A DNA stretch of 20,785 bases from a virus. Both the position numbers and the translations under genes were made by a program. A model generated the notes under the pieces. The model searched no databases. It saw only the letters and a program-made list of their open reading frames with translations, and had not been told where the DNA came from. Positions 1-5,520 of this stretch are shown piece after piece. Numbering within the stretch: the first letter of the stretch is position 1; each line of letters opens with the position of its first letter. The stretch lies in the IMG/VR virus record IMGVR_UViG_3300046683_000248, positions 1 to 20,785 of that record. One strand, given 5' to 3'.

Positions 1-185
1 GTCCTGTGTAGACGTGACCTAAAAAAATCGGCGACCATTTCCGAATTTAGTGATTTCGATTTGTGAATTCGGAATTTGGATTTCGATATCGGGTTATGGT
101 TATCGGTTGTCGGATATGGGTGGTGGATATCGGGTATCGATATCGGATATCGGATATGGTCGGGGGAATTGGACGGCGGTTCCAT
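1..185 (-). CDS. Possible junction-spanning small ORF (partial at window edge)
   Basis: An ATG at 185, 4 nt after the stop of the PAPS-reductase-like gene, opens a frame with no stop through position 1. If the molecule is circular and the ends abut exactly, the frame continues from 20785 to a TGA at 20673-20671, giving about 99 residues and ending 3 nt before the GTG of the terminase frame. It begins MEPPSNS, matching the leader peptides of the neighbouring genes. The product would be basic and rich in Arg, Ile, Tyr and Ser, largely because GATATC repeats are read in three frames. Codons such as ATA, AAA and TAT are unlike the GC-ending codons of neighbouring genes, which argues for non-coding DNA with a fortuitous frame. 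I recognise no family. Its position next to TerL makes a small-terminase-like DNA-binding protein conceivable, but nothing in the sequence shows it. Confidence 0.3.
   Translation of the reverse strand, partial: MEPPSNSPDHIRYPISIPDIHHPYPTTDNHNPISKSKFRIHKSKSLNSEMVADFFRSRLHR
85..158. repeat. Left GATATC palindrome cluster
   Basis: GATATC occurs at 85-90, 126-131, 139-144 and 146-151, with the near variant GATATG at 113-118 and 153-158. The sites sit in an unusually AT-rich stretch (about 20-160) of a GC-rich genome and mostly read CGGATATCGG or CGATATCGG. The right end of the window carries the same family, so in a closed molecule they form one intergenic cluster upstream of the terminase. Candidate roles are cos/pac recognition, late-promoter control or replication iterons. 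Confidence 0.75.
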
Positions 186-188
186 TGC
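165..188. repeat. 24-bp imperfect inverted repeat, copy 1
   Basis: Plus strand: arms of about 10 bp around a central GGCG at 175-178, related to the consensus GCTATCGRAC / GTYCGATAGC. In this copy the start codon of the junction ORF (185-183) lies inside the right arm, and the element encodes M-E-P-P-S. It is the most degenerate of five copies. Confidence 0.5.
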
Positions 189-189
189 G

Positions 190-1068
190 CTACCCCATCT
201 CCGTCTCGGCGAGGGCGCACAGCAGTGAGCATTCGATGGCGGGTTCGTTGTCGGTGCCACGGTCGGGGTCGAGGGTGTCGAGCCACACCGGGCCGTACTC
301 ATCCGACAGCAGTGAGTGTCCGATGTCGCGTTCGAGGAACGCCATCCGCTCGAACGTGGTCGGGAAGTGGCGGCGTATCCGATTCCAGTAGCCCATGCCG
401 CCCTTGACGCAGCCGACGCAGTTGTTGTGTCCGAACCCGAGCCGGTACATGACGGGCAGTTCGATCCCGGCGCGTTCGATGAGGGCGAGACAGTCGGCGT
501 GGGTGAGTCCACGTTCGATGAGCGGGGTCACCAGCTCGATGCCAGGGTTCTCATGCCGGAACCGGTCGGCGCGGTGCGCTTCCTCTGCCGTGTAGCCGAA
601 CACCTGACGGTCGGTCGGGCGTTGGAATGTGTACCGCGGGCGCTTCTTCAACTCGACCGTGCAGAGTGCGCCGGTCGGCCCGTTGAGGAAGCGGCGCTCG
701 GACCAGACCTGCCATGTGTCGACGTAGCGGTCGGAGCGGATGATGTCGATCGGACGGCCGATCCACTCCGACACGTCGACGAGGAACCGTGCGTTGTCGG
801 GATGCTCGGAGCCGGGGTCGCAGTAGACGACGGTTGCGTCGGGTGTGAGCTTGGCGGCCACCGCGCTGGCGGCACCCGCGCTGAACCAGACGACGGTGCG
901 ATCGGAAGCGGAACTGCTATGGAACGGCGGTTCGACAGCGGGGTCAGGCATCTTCACCTCCCGAAGTTGAAGCTCGGCGAGACGGCGCATGGAGTCCAGG
1001 TCAGACGGTGCAACTCGCTCGACCTTGAACGGCTCATCGCTATCGAACGGCGGTTCGTCAGCGGTCAC
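190..1068 (-). CDS. PAPS reductase / DndC-like PP-loop family protein
   Basis: A 292-residue protein of the phosphoadenosine-phosphosulfate-reductase-like superfamily common in phages. Visible features are a PP-loop-like SAGAAS at 63-68 after a hydrophobic strand, a Cys in LCTVELKK near 136, and the family-typical block FGHNNCVGCVKGGMGYWN at about 212-229 with C217 and C220. A further Cys pair is at C280 and C284. Such Cys sets can hold an Fe-S cluster in relatives like DndC; that is family knowledge, not shown here. The GTG start at 1068 overlaps the methyltransferase stop (GTGA) and has AAGG upstream. An internal ATG at 951 (Met40) is preceded by a much stronger GGGAGGTGA, so a 253-residue form is equally possible. 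Both starts carry the repeated leader motif EPPF. Substrate unknown; a role in DNA sulfur modification or sulfur metabolism is inference. Confidence 0.85.
   Translation of the reverse strand: MTADEPPFDSDEPFKVERVAPSDLDSMRRLAELQLREVKMPDPAVEPPFHSSSASDRTVVWFSAGAASAVAAKLTPDATVVYCDPGSEHPDNARFLVDVSEWIGRPIDIIRSDRYVDTWQVWSERRFLNGPTGALCTVELKKRPRYTFQRPTDRQVFGYTAEEAHRADRFRHENPGIELVTPLIERGLTHADCLALIERAGIELPVMYRLGFGHNNCVGCVKGGMGYWNRIRRHFPTTFERMAFLERDIGHSLLSDEYGPVWLDTLDPDRGTDNEPAIECSLLCALAETEMG
916..939. repeat. 24-bp imperfect inverted repeat, copy 2
   Basis: Plus strand arms GCTATGGAAC and GTTCGACAGC flank GGCG; 8 of 10 positions pair. It lies just after the internal ATG at 951 of the PAPS-like gene and encodes A-V-E-P-P-F on the minus strand. 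Confidence 0.6.
1039..1062. repeat. 24-bp imperfect inverted repeat, copy 3
   Basis: Plus strand arms GCTATCGAAC and GTTCGTCAGC flank GGCG; 8 of 10 positions pair, including five next to the loop. It follows the GTG at 1068 of the PAPS-like gene and encodes A-D-E-P-P-F-D-S. Confidence 0.65.
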
Positions 1069-1592
1069 AGCATCATCCTTCCGACCGTTTCCCCTACGAC
1101 CCCGGTACCGGGGAACAGGTCGGTGAGCTCATCGCCGGGTTGCCAGCCGAGCAGCACGCACAGCCATCGGGCGAACGCTTCCGGTTTGGCACCGACCAGG
1201 CCGCGCCGGAGCGCGATCGGACACGACAGGTAATCGCGGCCCACGGGATCGCCGGGGCGACGCGGGGCGGTGCGCTTCCACAGCACCGGTTCCCACGCGT
1301 ACGCCACCCGCACGTTGCGTTTGTAGGCGGCGAACGGTTTGACCCATGCTGCGACGCGGGTGCCGTCGGGCATCCGTCGCAGCAGGTCGGCGAGCGACGG
1401 CGTGGAGCAGCTGAGCGCCCAACCGTCGTAGTCGTAGTCGAGGTCGCGGGCGAGCTTGCAGTGTTCGTCGGGATGGTCCCATCGGGCGGCGTCCGGGTGG
1501 TCGTAGAGGTGCGAGCACCCGACGTACGGCGGGTCGGCGTAGGCGAACGTCAGCGGGGAATCGGACGGCGGTCCGATAGCAGGCTCAGGCAT
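1065..1592 (-). CDS. DNA methyltransferase, DPPY type
   Basis: A 175-residue AdoMet-dependent DNA amino-methyltransferase (N6-adenine or N4-cytosine class). The catalytic motif IV DPPY is at 20-23, and the AdoMet-binding motif I, seen as DLFPGTG, is at 158-164 near the C terminus. Motif IV before motif I is the permuted order of beta-type enzymes. GAKPEAF at 134-140 fits the motif X region. At 175 residues it is short and has no obvious target-recognition domain, as in many phage orphan methyltransferases. ATG at 1592 overlaps the upstream Cys-motif gene by 8 nt; the stop overlaps the PAPS-like gene start as GTGA, implying translational coupling. The likely role is protection of phage DNA from host restriction. 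No endonuclease partner is seen. Confidence 0.88.
   Translation of the reverse strand: MPEPAIGPPSDSPLTFAYADPPYVGCSHLYDHPDAARWDHPDEHCKLARDLDYDYDGWALSCSTPSLADLLRRMPDGTRVAAWVKPFAAYKRNVRVAYAWEPVLWKRTAPRRPGDPVGRDYLSCPIALRRGLVGAKPEAFARWLCVLLGWQPGDELTDLFPGTGVVGETVGRMML
1557..1580. repeat. 24-bp imperfect inverted repeat, copy 4 (best arms)
   Basis: ATCGGAC and GTCCGAT at 1560-1577 form a perfect 7-bp inverted repeat around GGCG; the outer three positions are mostly mismatched. It lies 15 nt inside the methyltransferase gene and encodes A-I-G-P-P-S-D-S. Compared with copies 2 and 3, both arms change together (GAAC/GTTC to GGAC/GTCC), so pairing is kept. Confidence 0.7.
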
Positions 1593-1755
1593 CCCACGTC
1601 ACCCCGCATCGTGGGCAGCGGTGTGGCCCGTGGTGTCCGCGGTCGCGGTCGCACGTGTGGGTGGCGTCGCGATCGCCGCCGGGTGGACCGTCGAAGTAGT
1701 CGACACAGGTCACGACTCCGACGCTGATGGACGGCGGTCCGATAGCGGGGGTCAT
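1585..1755 (-). CDS. Small Cys/His-rich protein (putative zinc-binding)
   Basis: A 56-residue protein beginning MTPAIGPPSIS and ending in a Cys/His-rich segment with HTCDRDRGHHGPHRCPRCG, which looks like a small zinc-binding knuckle (CPRCG near 49-53). ATG at 1755 overlaps the stop of the preceding 55-residue gene (ATGA), and its own stop overlaps the methyltransferase start by 8 nt, so it is embedded in a tightly coupled operon. The N terminus shares the repeated leader with the methyltransferase and PAPS-like genes. The function is unknown; such mini-proteins in phage early operons are often host-takeover or DNA-binding factors, but that is only context. Confidence 0.7.
   Translation of the reverse strand: MTPAIGPPSISVGVVTCVDYFDGPPGGDRDATHTCDRDRGHHGPHRCPRCGVTWDA
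1723..1746. repeat. 24-bp imperfect inverted repeat, copy 5
   Basis: Plus strand arms GCTGATGGAC and GTCCGATAGC flank GGCG; 7 of 10 positions pair. It lies about 10 nt inside the 56-residue gene and encodes A-I-G-P-P-S in the same frame as the other copies. Confidence 0.6.
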
Positions 1756-1919
1756 GGGATGTCCCATTCGGGTGGGTCGTTGGTCCAGTGCCAGGTGCAG
1801 GTCGTCCACGTCTGGTACTCGTGCGGCTTGCCGTTGATCGTCTCGTACTCGGGTGGGGCGGGCATCCATCCGGTGCCGCCGCACATGGTGCAGGTCGATG
1901 GGTGCTGTGCAGGTTTCAT
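1752..1919 (-). CDS. Small protein with DnaJ-like CxxCGGTG zinc motif
   Basis: A 55-residue protein starting MKPAQHP with CTMCGGTGW near 10-18, which matches the CxxCxGxG repeat of DnaJ-type zinc fingers; another Cys (C41) and His (H44) follow in a Trp-rich C-terminal half. A single CxxC knuckle is common in very small phage proteins. ATG at 1919 has a weak ribosome-binding site. The stop overlaps the next gene as ATGA, supporting the call. It is the first gene after the repeat-rich gap at 1920-2055 and may therefore have its own promoter, though none is clear. Function unknown. Confidence 0.7.
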   Translation of the reverse strand: MKPAQHPSTCTMCGGTGWMPAPPEYETINGKPHEYQTWTTCTWHWTNDPPEWDIP

Positions 1920-1984
1920 CTTGCAACCGCCGACATGTCGCGAAGATAGGAGTGAATCAACGATGTAAGAGACAGGGGACGGGT

Positions 1985-2054
1985 CCGGTCGGTCGGTCGG
2001 TCGGACGGGAGCGGCGTGAGTCCGTTCGGAATCCGTTCGGAATCCGTTCGGAAT
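1985..2054. repeat. Iteron-like tandem repeats in the 1920-2055 intergenic gap
   Basis: The 136-bp non-coding gap contains three exact tandem copies of the 11-mer TCCGTTCGGAA (2021-2053), followed by TC, and a GGTC tetranucleotide run (about 1986-2003) bracketed by GTCCG and CGGAC. The 11-mers start immediately after the stop of the replication-type gene. An origin with iterons, an operator, or a structured transcript end are all possible. No convincing promoter was identified here. Confidence 0.7.
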
Positions 2055-2055
2055 C

Positions 2056-2418
2056 TCATGGCGGGCGGGGCGTCCACTGACCGGTCAACGGGTCGTGTCT
2101 GGCGGCGTCGTGACCGCGTCGTTTCCGTTCGGCGTCGACCTTGCGGCGTTGCTCGACGTCGGCCTTCGACGGGTTGTAGTCCAGGTAGTCGGGCATGAGC
2201 ATGCCGCCGTCCATCCGCACCCACAGCCGCGACGTGACGAGCTGTTCGACTTCGCGGGTGCGGCCGTAGCTGCCGTACACCTCCGGTGGGATCAGACCGT
2301 CGGTCAAGTACTGGGCGGACCAAGTGCCGCACCGAACCCACAGCCCGGCGGCGGCGTTTCCGGCCTGTTGCACCTTCGGATGGGAGTGGAAACTGTCCTC
2401 TAACCGGAACCACGGCAT
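2056..2418 (-). CDS. Phage replication-associated protein, N-terminal domain only (putative)
   Basis: A 120-residue protein opening MPWFRLEDSFHSHPKVQQAG, followed by AGLWVRCGTWSAQYLTDGLIP. This resembles the N-terminal module of actinophage proteins usually annotated as replication or DnaD-like winged-helix proteins, where W-F-x-D/E-D and LTDG are typical. It ends in a basic tail (EQRRKVDAERKRR) likely to contact DNA. Compared with longer relatives it stops early, so it may be a minimal version. ATG at 2418 follows the previous stop by 3 nt. The 11-bp tandem repeats directly after its stop are a candidate binding site. The family call rests on my recollection of the sequence pattern and is moderate. 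Confidence 0.6.
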   Translation of the reverse strand: MPWFRLEDSFHSHPKVQQAGNAAAGLWVRCGTWSAQYLTDGLIPPEVYGSYGRTREVEQLVTSRLWVRMDGGMLMPDYLDYNPSKADVEQRRKVDAERKRRGHDAARHDPLTGQWTPRPP

Positions 2419-2421
2419 CGC

Positions 2422-2571
2422 TCATGTGCCCTCGCTGGTGGCGGGTGGACCCTGGGGCGGGGCGGGGTCTAGGCCTTGCCGGCGGGTGTGGACTAGCGGC
2501 ATCGGATAGCCGAGCGGGGTACGACACACCTCACCCGGCAGGGCGCCACACACGGGGCAGGTGTCATCCAC
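2422..2571 (-). CDS. Small zinc-binding protein, CPVCGA...C...H type
   Basis: A 49-residue protein starting with GTG at 2571 and overlapping the preceding gene by 8 nt. CPVCGALPGEVCRTPLG at 5-21 with HTRRQ after it gives a Cys-Cys-Cys-His set, the pattern of a small zinc finger widespread in actinobacterial phages and hosts (CPVCGAxPGxxCRTPxGxxxxxxH). The C-terminal half is Pro-rich and probably disordered. The spacing to the replication-type gene (3 nt) implies co-translation. Nucleic-acid or protein binding is inferred from the fold only. Confidence 0.72.
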   Translation of the reverse strand: MDDTCPVCGALPGEVCRTPLGYPMPLVHTRRQGLDPAPPQGPPATSEGT

Positions 2572-2836
2572 CGTCGATCACTTCCTCGAGGTCCAAGATG
2601 CGGATGCGTTGATCCCGACACCGCGCCTCGTACCAACGGATCAACGCCTCATCGACCTTGACCCAGGCTTCGAGCTGGGAGCGGGTCGGCGGCTGATTGT
2701 GGACGGCGAGGCGGATCATCTCCGACATCAGGTGATGCCGGTCGTGGTGTGGGTCGTCGGGGCGGACCGGGACATCCCACCCACACTGGGCGCAGCCGTG
2801 CGCCGTCGGGGTCGGTGGACGGTCACCCCTCGGCAT
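2564..2836 (-). CDS. Hypothetical protein with CxxC motif
   Basis: A 90-residue protein. An N-terminal HGCAQCGWDVPV (13-24) supplies one CxxC pair, with His residues at about 30-35 as possible further ligands. The C-terminal 50 residues (LEAWVKVDEALIRWYEARCRDQRIRILDLEEVI) look like one or two amphipathic helices. ATG at 2836 has GAGGG upstream and overlaps the RecT-like gene end by 14 nt. No family is recognised. The operon position right after the annealing protein suggests a recombination or replication accessory. Confidence 0.65.
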   Translation of the reverse strand: MPRGDRPPTPTAHGCAQCGWDVPVRPDDPHHDRHHLMSEMIRLAVHNQPPTRSQLEAWVKVDEALIRWYEARCRDQRIRILDLEEVIDGG

Positions 2837-3632
2837 CGTCGCCCTCGAGCATCAGGTCCAACTTGTCCGCCAGGGCCTGCGCCTGGTCATCGGCGTCACG
2901 TTCGGCACGCTGCCGCAGATACGCATTGTGCGCATCGACCGCGTCGACGATGTCGGCCGCCAACAGGTCGACCGGCGAGTCGTCATCCACCACGTCGTCG
3001 TCGACGATCTCGCCCGTCGTGTGGTCGACCCGCGGGTCGTAGTCCACATCGATCGCCGAATACGGGCCGACCGCACCGACCTCCTCGGGCGTGTACGCGA
3101 TGCCGTGCAACACGTCGGAGAACAACAGCCGGGCCATCTCCGACGTGGCGCGGGCGGCGAGCATGGCGCGGGGGTAGGTGGTCCAGTTCCCTTTGCCCAA
3201 CAGCTTGGCCCGGCGGGCGTCGTCGAGTGTCCACACGACGACGCCGTCGGCACCCGTGTCGCGGCGGCGGGCATACAACTCGACCCGCTCCGATGACACC
3301 TGACGCCACGCCAACAGATGGCCGGCGGCTTGGATCAGACCGCGCATCAACTGCGCCGAACACGTCGGCTGGCCTTCGATCAGGAAGATCGATCTCATCG
3401 CCGCCATCGGCTCCAACCCCAACTCGGCGCCGTACACCATGACGGCGAACGCCGCATCAGGGCGACCCCTGAGCGGCTTCGGGACCATCTCAGTGTTCGT
3501 CGTCAACCGGGCCAGGTTGTACAACTCGTTGTACGCCTGAGCGCGGGGCGACTTCGACGTCATCTCATCCCGCACCGCCGGCGCGTTATTCCCGACATCG
3601 GGAGTATCGGCATGCTCGACATCGGTACTCAT
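2823..3632 (-). CDS. recT: RecT-family single-strand annealing protein
   Basis: A 269-residue protein with a RecT-like core at about 35-185: AAFAVMVYGAELGLEPMAAM, then LIEGQPTCSAQLMRGLI, then LGKGNWTTYPRAMLAARATS and ARLLFSDVLHGIAYTPEEVG, the usual order of this family. These proteins anneal complementary single strands during phage replication and recombination, with a nuclease partner that makes the 3' tails. The C-terminal third is acidic (a DDDVVDDD stretch near 210-217), like the regulatory tails of such proteins. ATG at 3632 has a strong GAGAGGAG. Two PD-(D/E)XK nuclease genes lie directly upstream in the same operon and are candidate partners. The family call is firm; partner choice is inference. 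Confidence 0.88.
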   Translation of the reverse strand: MSTDVEHADTPDVGNNAPAVRDEMTSKSPRAQAYNELYNLARLTTNTEMVPKPLRGRPDAAFAVMVYGAELGLEPMAAMRSIFLIEGQPTCSAQLMRGLIQAAGHLLAWRQVSSERVELYARRRDTGADGVVVWTLDDARRAKLLGKGNWTTYPRAMLAARATSEMARLLFSDVLHGIAYTPEEVGAVGPYSAIDVDYDPRVDHTTGEIVDDDVVDDDSPVDLLAADIVDAVDAHNAYLRQRAERDADDQAQALADKLDLMLEGDDAEG

Positions 3633-3642
3633 CGCGCTCCTC

Positions 3643-4149
3643 TCACGATCCGAACCCTTCGCGCAACGACATCACGCACGGGTCGTGCTTCGGCAGTAGC
3701 GAGAACGACACTCCCGACCCGTTCCCGCGGTACGTGCCCTGGTGGCGGTCCGGTGACGTCCACACGTCAGCCGCCCGAGCGCATCGCAGATCGGGGAACA
3801 CCACCCACACATCGACGTCGAACAACGCCCACCGCTGGTACGCCAGCACGGCGGCGTTGTCGAAGTCGTAGTTCGGGGTGTCGGTGCGTCCGGCCTTGGC
3901 GTCGATCAACCGGATGCAGTCGACATACGGATCGGGGTGGCGGCGGGTAGCGATCAGATCCGGCAAGTAACGCATCAGGCTGTCGGTCGTCTTGACGTCG
4001 CCGAACATCTCCTCTGTCAGCAACGCGTGAGCGAACGGACCGACATGCCAGCCGCAGGCGCGCACCGCGGCGGCGACCCGCTCCTCGTTCGGGATCCCGA
4101 GCGCGAACCGGGTGGTGTACACCTCGGGCGGACGGCGCGTGGACGTCAT
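3643..4149 (-). CDS. PD-(D/E)XK-type nuclease (putative)
   Basis: A 168-residue protein with the core nuclease pattern YLPDLIA (P63-D64) followed about 17 residues later by IRLIDAKAG (D83-x-K85), with an upstream Glu near 22-23 in the first helix. Helix and strand segments after it (AAVLAYQRWALFDVDVWVVFPD) fit the small Holliday-junction-resolvase-like fold. The ATG at 4149 overlaps the preceding stop (ATGA). It sits 10 nt upstream of the RecT-like gene, so the simplest hypothesis is a DNA-processing partner for annealing. It does not look like a standard RecE or lambda exonuclease, being too short. A restriction-like or anti-host nuclease is the alternative. Confidence 0.65.
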   Translation of the reverse strand: MTSTRRPPEVYTTRFALGIPNEERVAAAVRACGWHVGPFAHALLTEEMFGDVKTTDSLMRYLPDLIATRRHPDPYVDCIRLIDAKAGRTDTPNYDFDNAAVLAYQRWALFDVDVWVVFPDLRCARAADVWTSPDRHQGTYRGNGSGVSFSLLPKHDPCVMSLREGFGS

Positions 4150-4331
4150 TGGTCGCCCCATCCGTTGTGGTACGGCTGCCGGCGGAGTTCGGCCATCAGT
4201 TGGCGGTGCCGGTCGCCGTGGACGCTGCGGTCGAGGCGTCGGCGTTCCGTCCGGCGCACGGCGTCCACACACAGCGATGCCACGAGGATCCCGGTGAGGA
4301 TGAGGACGGCGAGCCAGTCATGGGCGGTCAT
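4146..4331 (-). CDS. Small single-span membrane protein
   Basis: A 61-residue protein with one N-terminal hydrophobic helix (about 5-24, WLAVLILTGILVASLCVDAV) followed by a strongly basic, His-containing cytoplasmic tail (RRTERRRLDRSVHGDRHR). ATG at 4331 overlaps the VRR-NUC stop as ATGA, and its stop overlaps the next nuclease start as ATGA, so it is translationally locked between two nuclease genes. No signal-peptidase motif is obvious, suggesting a membrane anchor. Function unknown; anchoring DNA processing at the membrane is speculation. Confidence 0.7.
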   Translation of the reverse strand: MTAHDWLAVLILTGILVASLCVDAVRRTERRRLDRSVHGDRHRQLMAELRRQPYHNGWGDQ

Positions 4332-4780
4332 GTCCCTGCCCCCACGGAACCGGCAGGAGGCGCGGGGGCAGGGACGACCTTGGTGGCGGCGGCGGCGACG
4401 GGCGAGGCAACCGCCGCCGCCTGGCATCCAGTGTGACGAGGCGAACGGGCGGCGATCGCCATGTCGTCGAGGAATTCGGACAGCCCGGCGCGGCCTTTGA
4501 CGACGCGGAACCCGGCACCGGCCCGAATCAGTGCTTCGCCCCACGCCTCCTGATCGACCGACAGGCGGCCGGTCTTCGTCTTCAGCTCGACCCACCACAC
4601 CAGTCCGGCGGCCGGGTGGATGAGGACGAGGTCGGGGAACCCGGCGCCGTCACCCTGCACCGCGGTGCGCCAGCCGTGACGGGTCAGGGCGGGCCGGAAG
4701 TGGGCGGTGCGCCAGCCGAGGAACCGGGACGCCTCGAGGATGGCCGACGTCATGGCGGCTTCGGTGGGTTCGGCGTTCAC
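4328..4780 (-). CDS. VRR-NUC domain endonuclease
   Basis: A 150-residue protein with a VRR-NUC domain at about 12-105: GAGFPDLVLIHP (D50), WWVELKTKTGRLS (E65, K67), then VDQEAWGEAL (Q77) and AGAGFRVV, the complete PD-(D/E)XK set of this family. VRR-NUC proteins are structure-specific or flap-type nucleases, standing alone in phage replication modules. After 105 there is a low-complexity Ala/Pro-rich tail to 150, longer than the minimal domain. GTG at 4780 overlaps the lipoprotein stop as GTGA; ATG at Met10 is an alternative start. Its closeness to the RecT-like gene suggests it resolves or trims recombination intermediates. Confidence 0.88.
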   Translation of the reverse strand: MNAEPTEAAMTSAILEASRFLGWRTAHFRPALTRHGWRTAVQGDGAGFPDLVLIHPAAGLVWWVELKTKTGRLSVDQEAWGEALIRAGAGFRVVKGRAGLSEFLDDMAIAARSPRHTGCQAAAVASPVAAAATKVVPAPAPPAGSVGAGT

Positions 4781-5226
4781 TGCGTCACCGGCAGACCAGG
4801 CGCGGCGGGTGTGGTCGTGGGTGGCGGCGGGCCCGGCTGTGGAGGCGGGCCCGCCGCCGTGGTCGTCGATCCCGACGGCGTCGATGGCCCAGACGTCGTG
4901 GAGGTGGTCGACGAACTCGAGGACGTCGTGGTGGGGGCGCCCTGCGTGTTGGGGACGCAGTCCGGGCAGGCGGGCCGCGTCGTCGTCGTGGCGGGGACGG
5001 TGGTGGTGGTGCCACCACCGATTTGGGTGTTCGGGGTGCAATCCGGGCAGCCGGTCGTCGTCGGCGCCACCGTCGTCGTGGCGGCAACGGTCGTTGTGGT
5101 CGTCGGGTACGTCGCCTTGGTGGTGGTGGTCGACGGGCACGGGCCACCGCAGCCGTGGGCGGGGTCCGCGGGCGCGCCGCAGGCAGCCAGGACGGCCAGG
5201 GCGACGACGGCGATCAGGGCGCGCAT
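4777..5226 (-). CDS. Thr-rich lipoprotein with duplicated CPDCxPNTQ motif
   Basis: A 149-residue exported protein. The first 15 residues (MRALIAVVALAVLAA) are a signal peptide and C16 fits a lipobox (LAAC), so the mature protein should be lipid-anchored outside the cytoplasmic membrane. The rest is low-complexity Thr/Pro/Ser, interrupted by CPDCTPNTQ at 60-68 and CPDCVPNTQ at 87-95, an internal duplication that may form disulfides; an earlier Cys pair is at 26 and 30. It lies second in the early operon, right after the HTH gene, an odd place for a virion protein. Phage lipoproteins of this kind can block superinfection at the envelope; that role is an inference. No homologous family recognised. 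Confidence 0.8.
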   Translation of the reverse strand: MRALIAVVALAVLAACGAPADPAHGCGGPCPSTTTTKATYPTTTTTVAATTTVAPTTTGCPDCTPNTQIGGGTTTTVPATTTTRPACPDCVPNTQGAPTTTSSSSSTTSTTSGPSTPSGSTTTAAGPPPQPGPPPPTTTPAAPGLPVTQ

Positions 5227-5423
5227 CAGATGTCGGCGCCGATGCTGGCCCGGCGGGCGTCGCGGCGGGCGTCGACGAAGGCGATCCAGTCGCGTTCGTC
5301 GATGCGCCAGGCGACGCCGAGCTTGACGCCGACCAGTTCGCCGGCGCGCAGCCAGTCATAGATCGTGTCAACGGAGAGCTGCTGTTCGTCGGCAAGCTCC
5401 GCGACGGTGTACAGGCGGGTCAT
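5226..5423 (-). CDS. Helix-turn-helix DNA-binding protein (excisionase-like)
   Basis: A 65-residue MerR-like/excisionase-type winged helix: YTVAELADEQQLSVDTIYDWLRAGEL (5-30) is the helix-turn-helix, followed by VKLGVAWRIDERDW (33-46), the wing and closing helix. This is the standard small 'helix_turn_helix_17' layout. It is the first gene of the leftward early operon, facing the plus-strand repressor gene across a 221-bp control region, so it is likely either the excisionase or an early-operon regulator acting there and near attP. ATG at 5423 has GGGAG about 8 nt upstream. Its stop overlaps the lipoprotein start by 1 nt (TGATG). Confidence 0.85.
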   Translation of the reverse strand: MTRLYTVAELADEQQLSVDTIYDWLRAGELVGVKLGVAWRIDERDWIAFVDARRDARRASIGADI

Positions 5424-5520
5424 TCGGTGTCTCCCAGGCTTCGGGCGGTGCCGGATGGGAGCATCCTGGACCCTTCGCCCTGTGGGGTGCCAGTGGAGGG
5501 CTTGTGTTTTTCGGACCGAC

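Noticed and set aside
14-44. Intrinsic terminator for the early operon (weak stem TCGG/CCGA followed by T7 on the minus strand)
   Set aside because: Stem of only 4 bp with a 9-nt loop; too weak to annotate, although the T-run is real.
4785-5147. Arg-rich minus-strand frame within the lipoprotein gene
   Set aside because: Out-of-frame reading of the Thr-codon repeats; no plausible start or fold.
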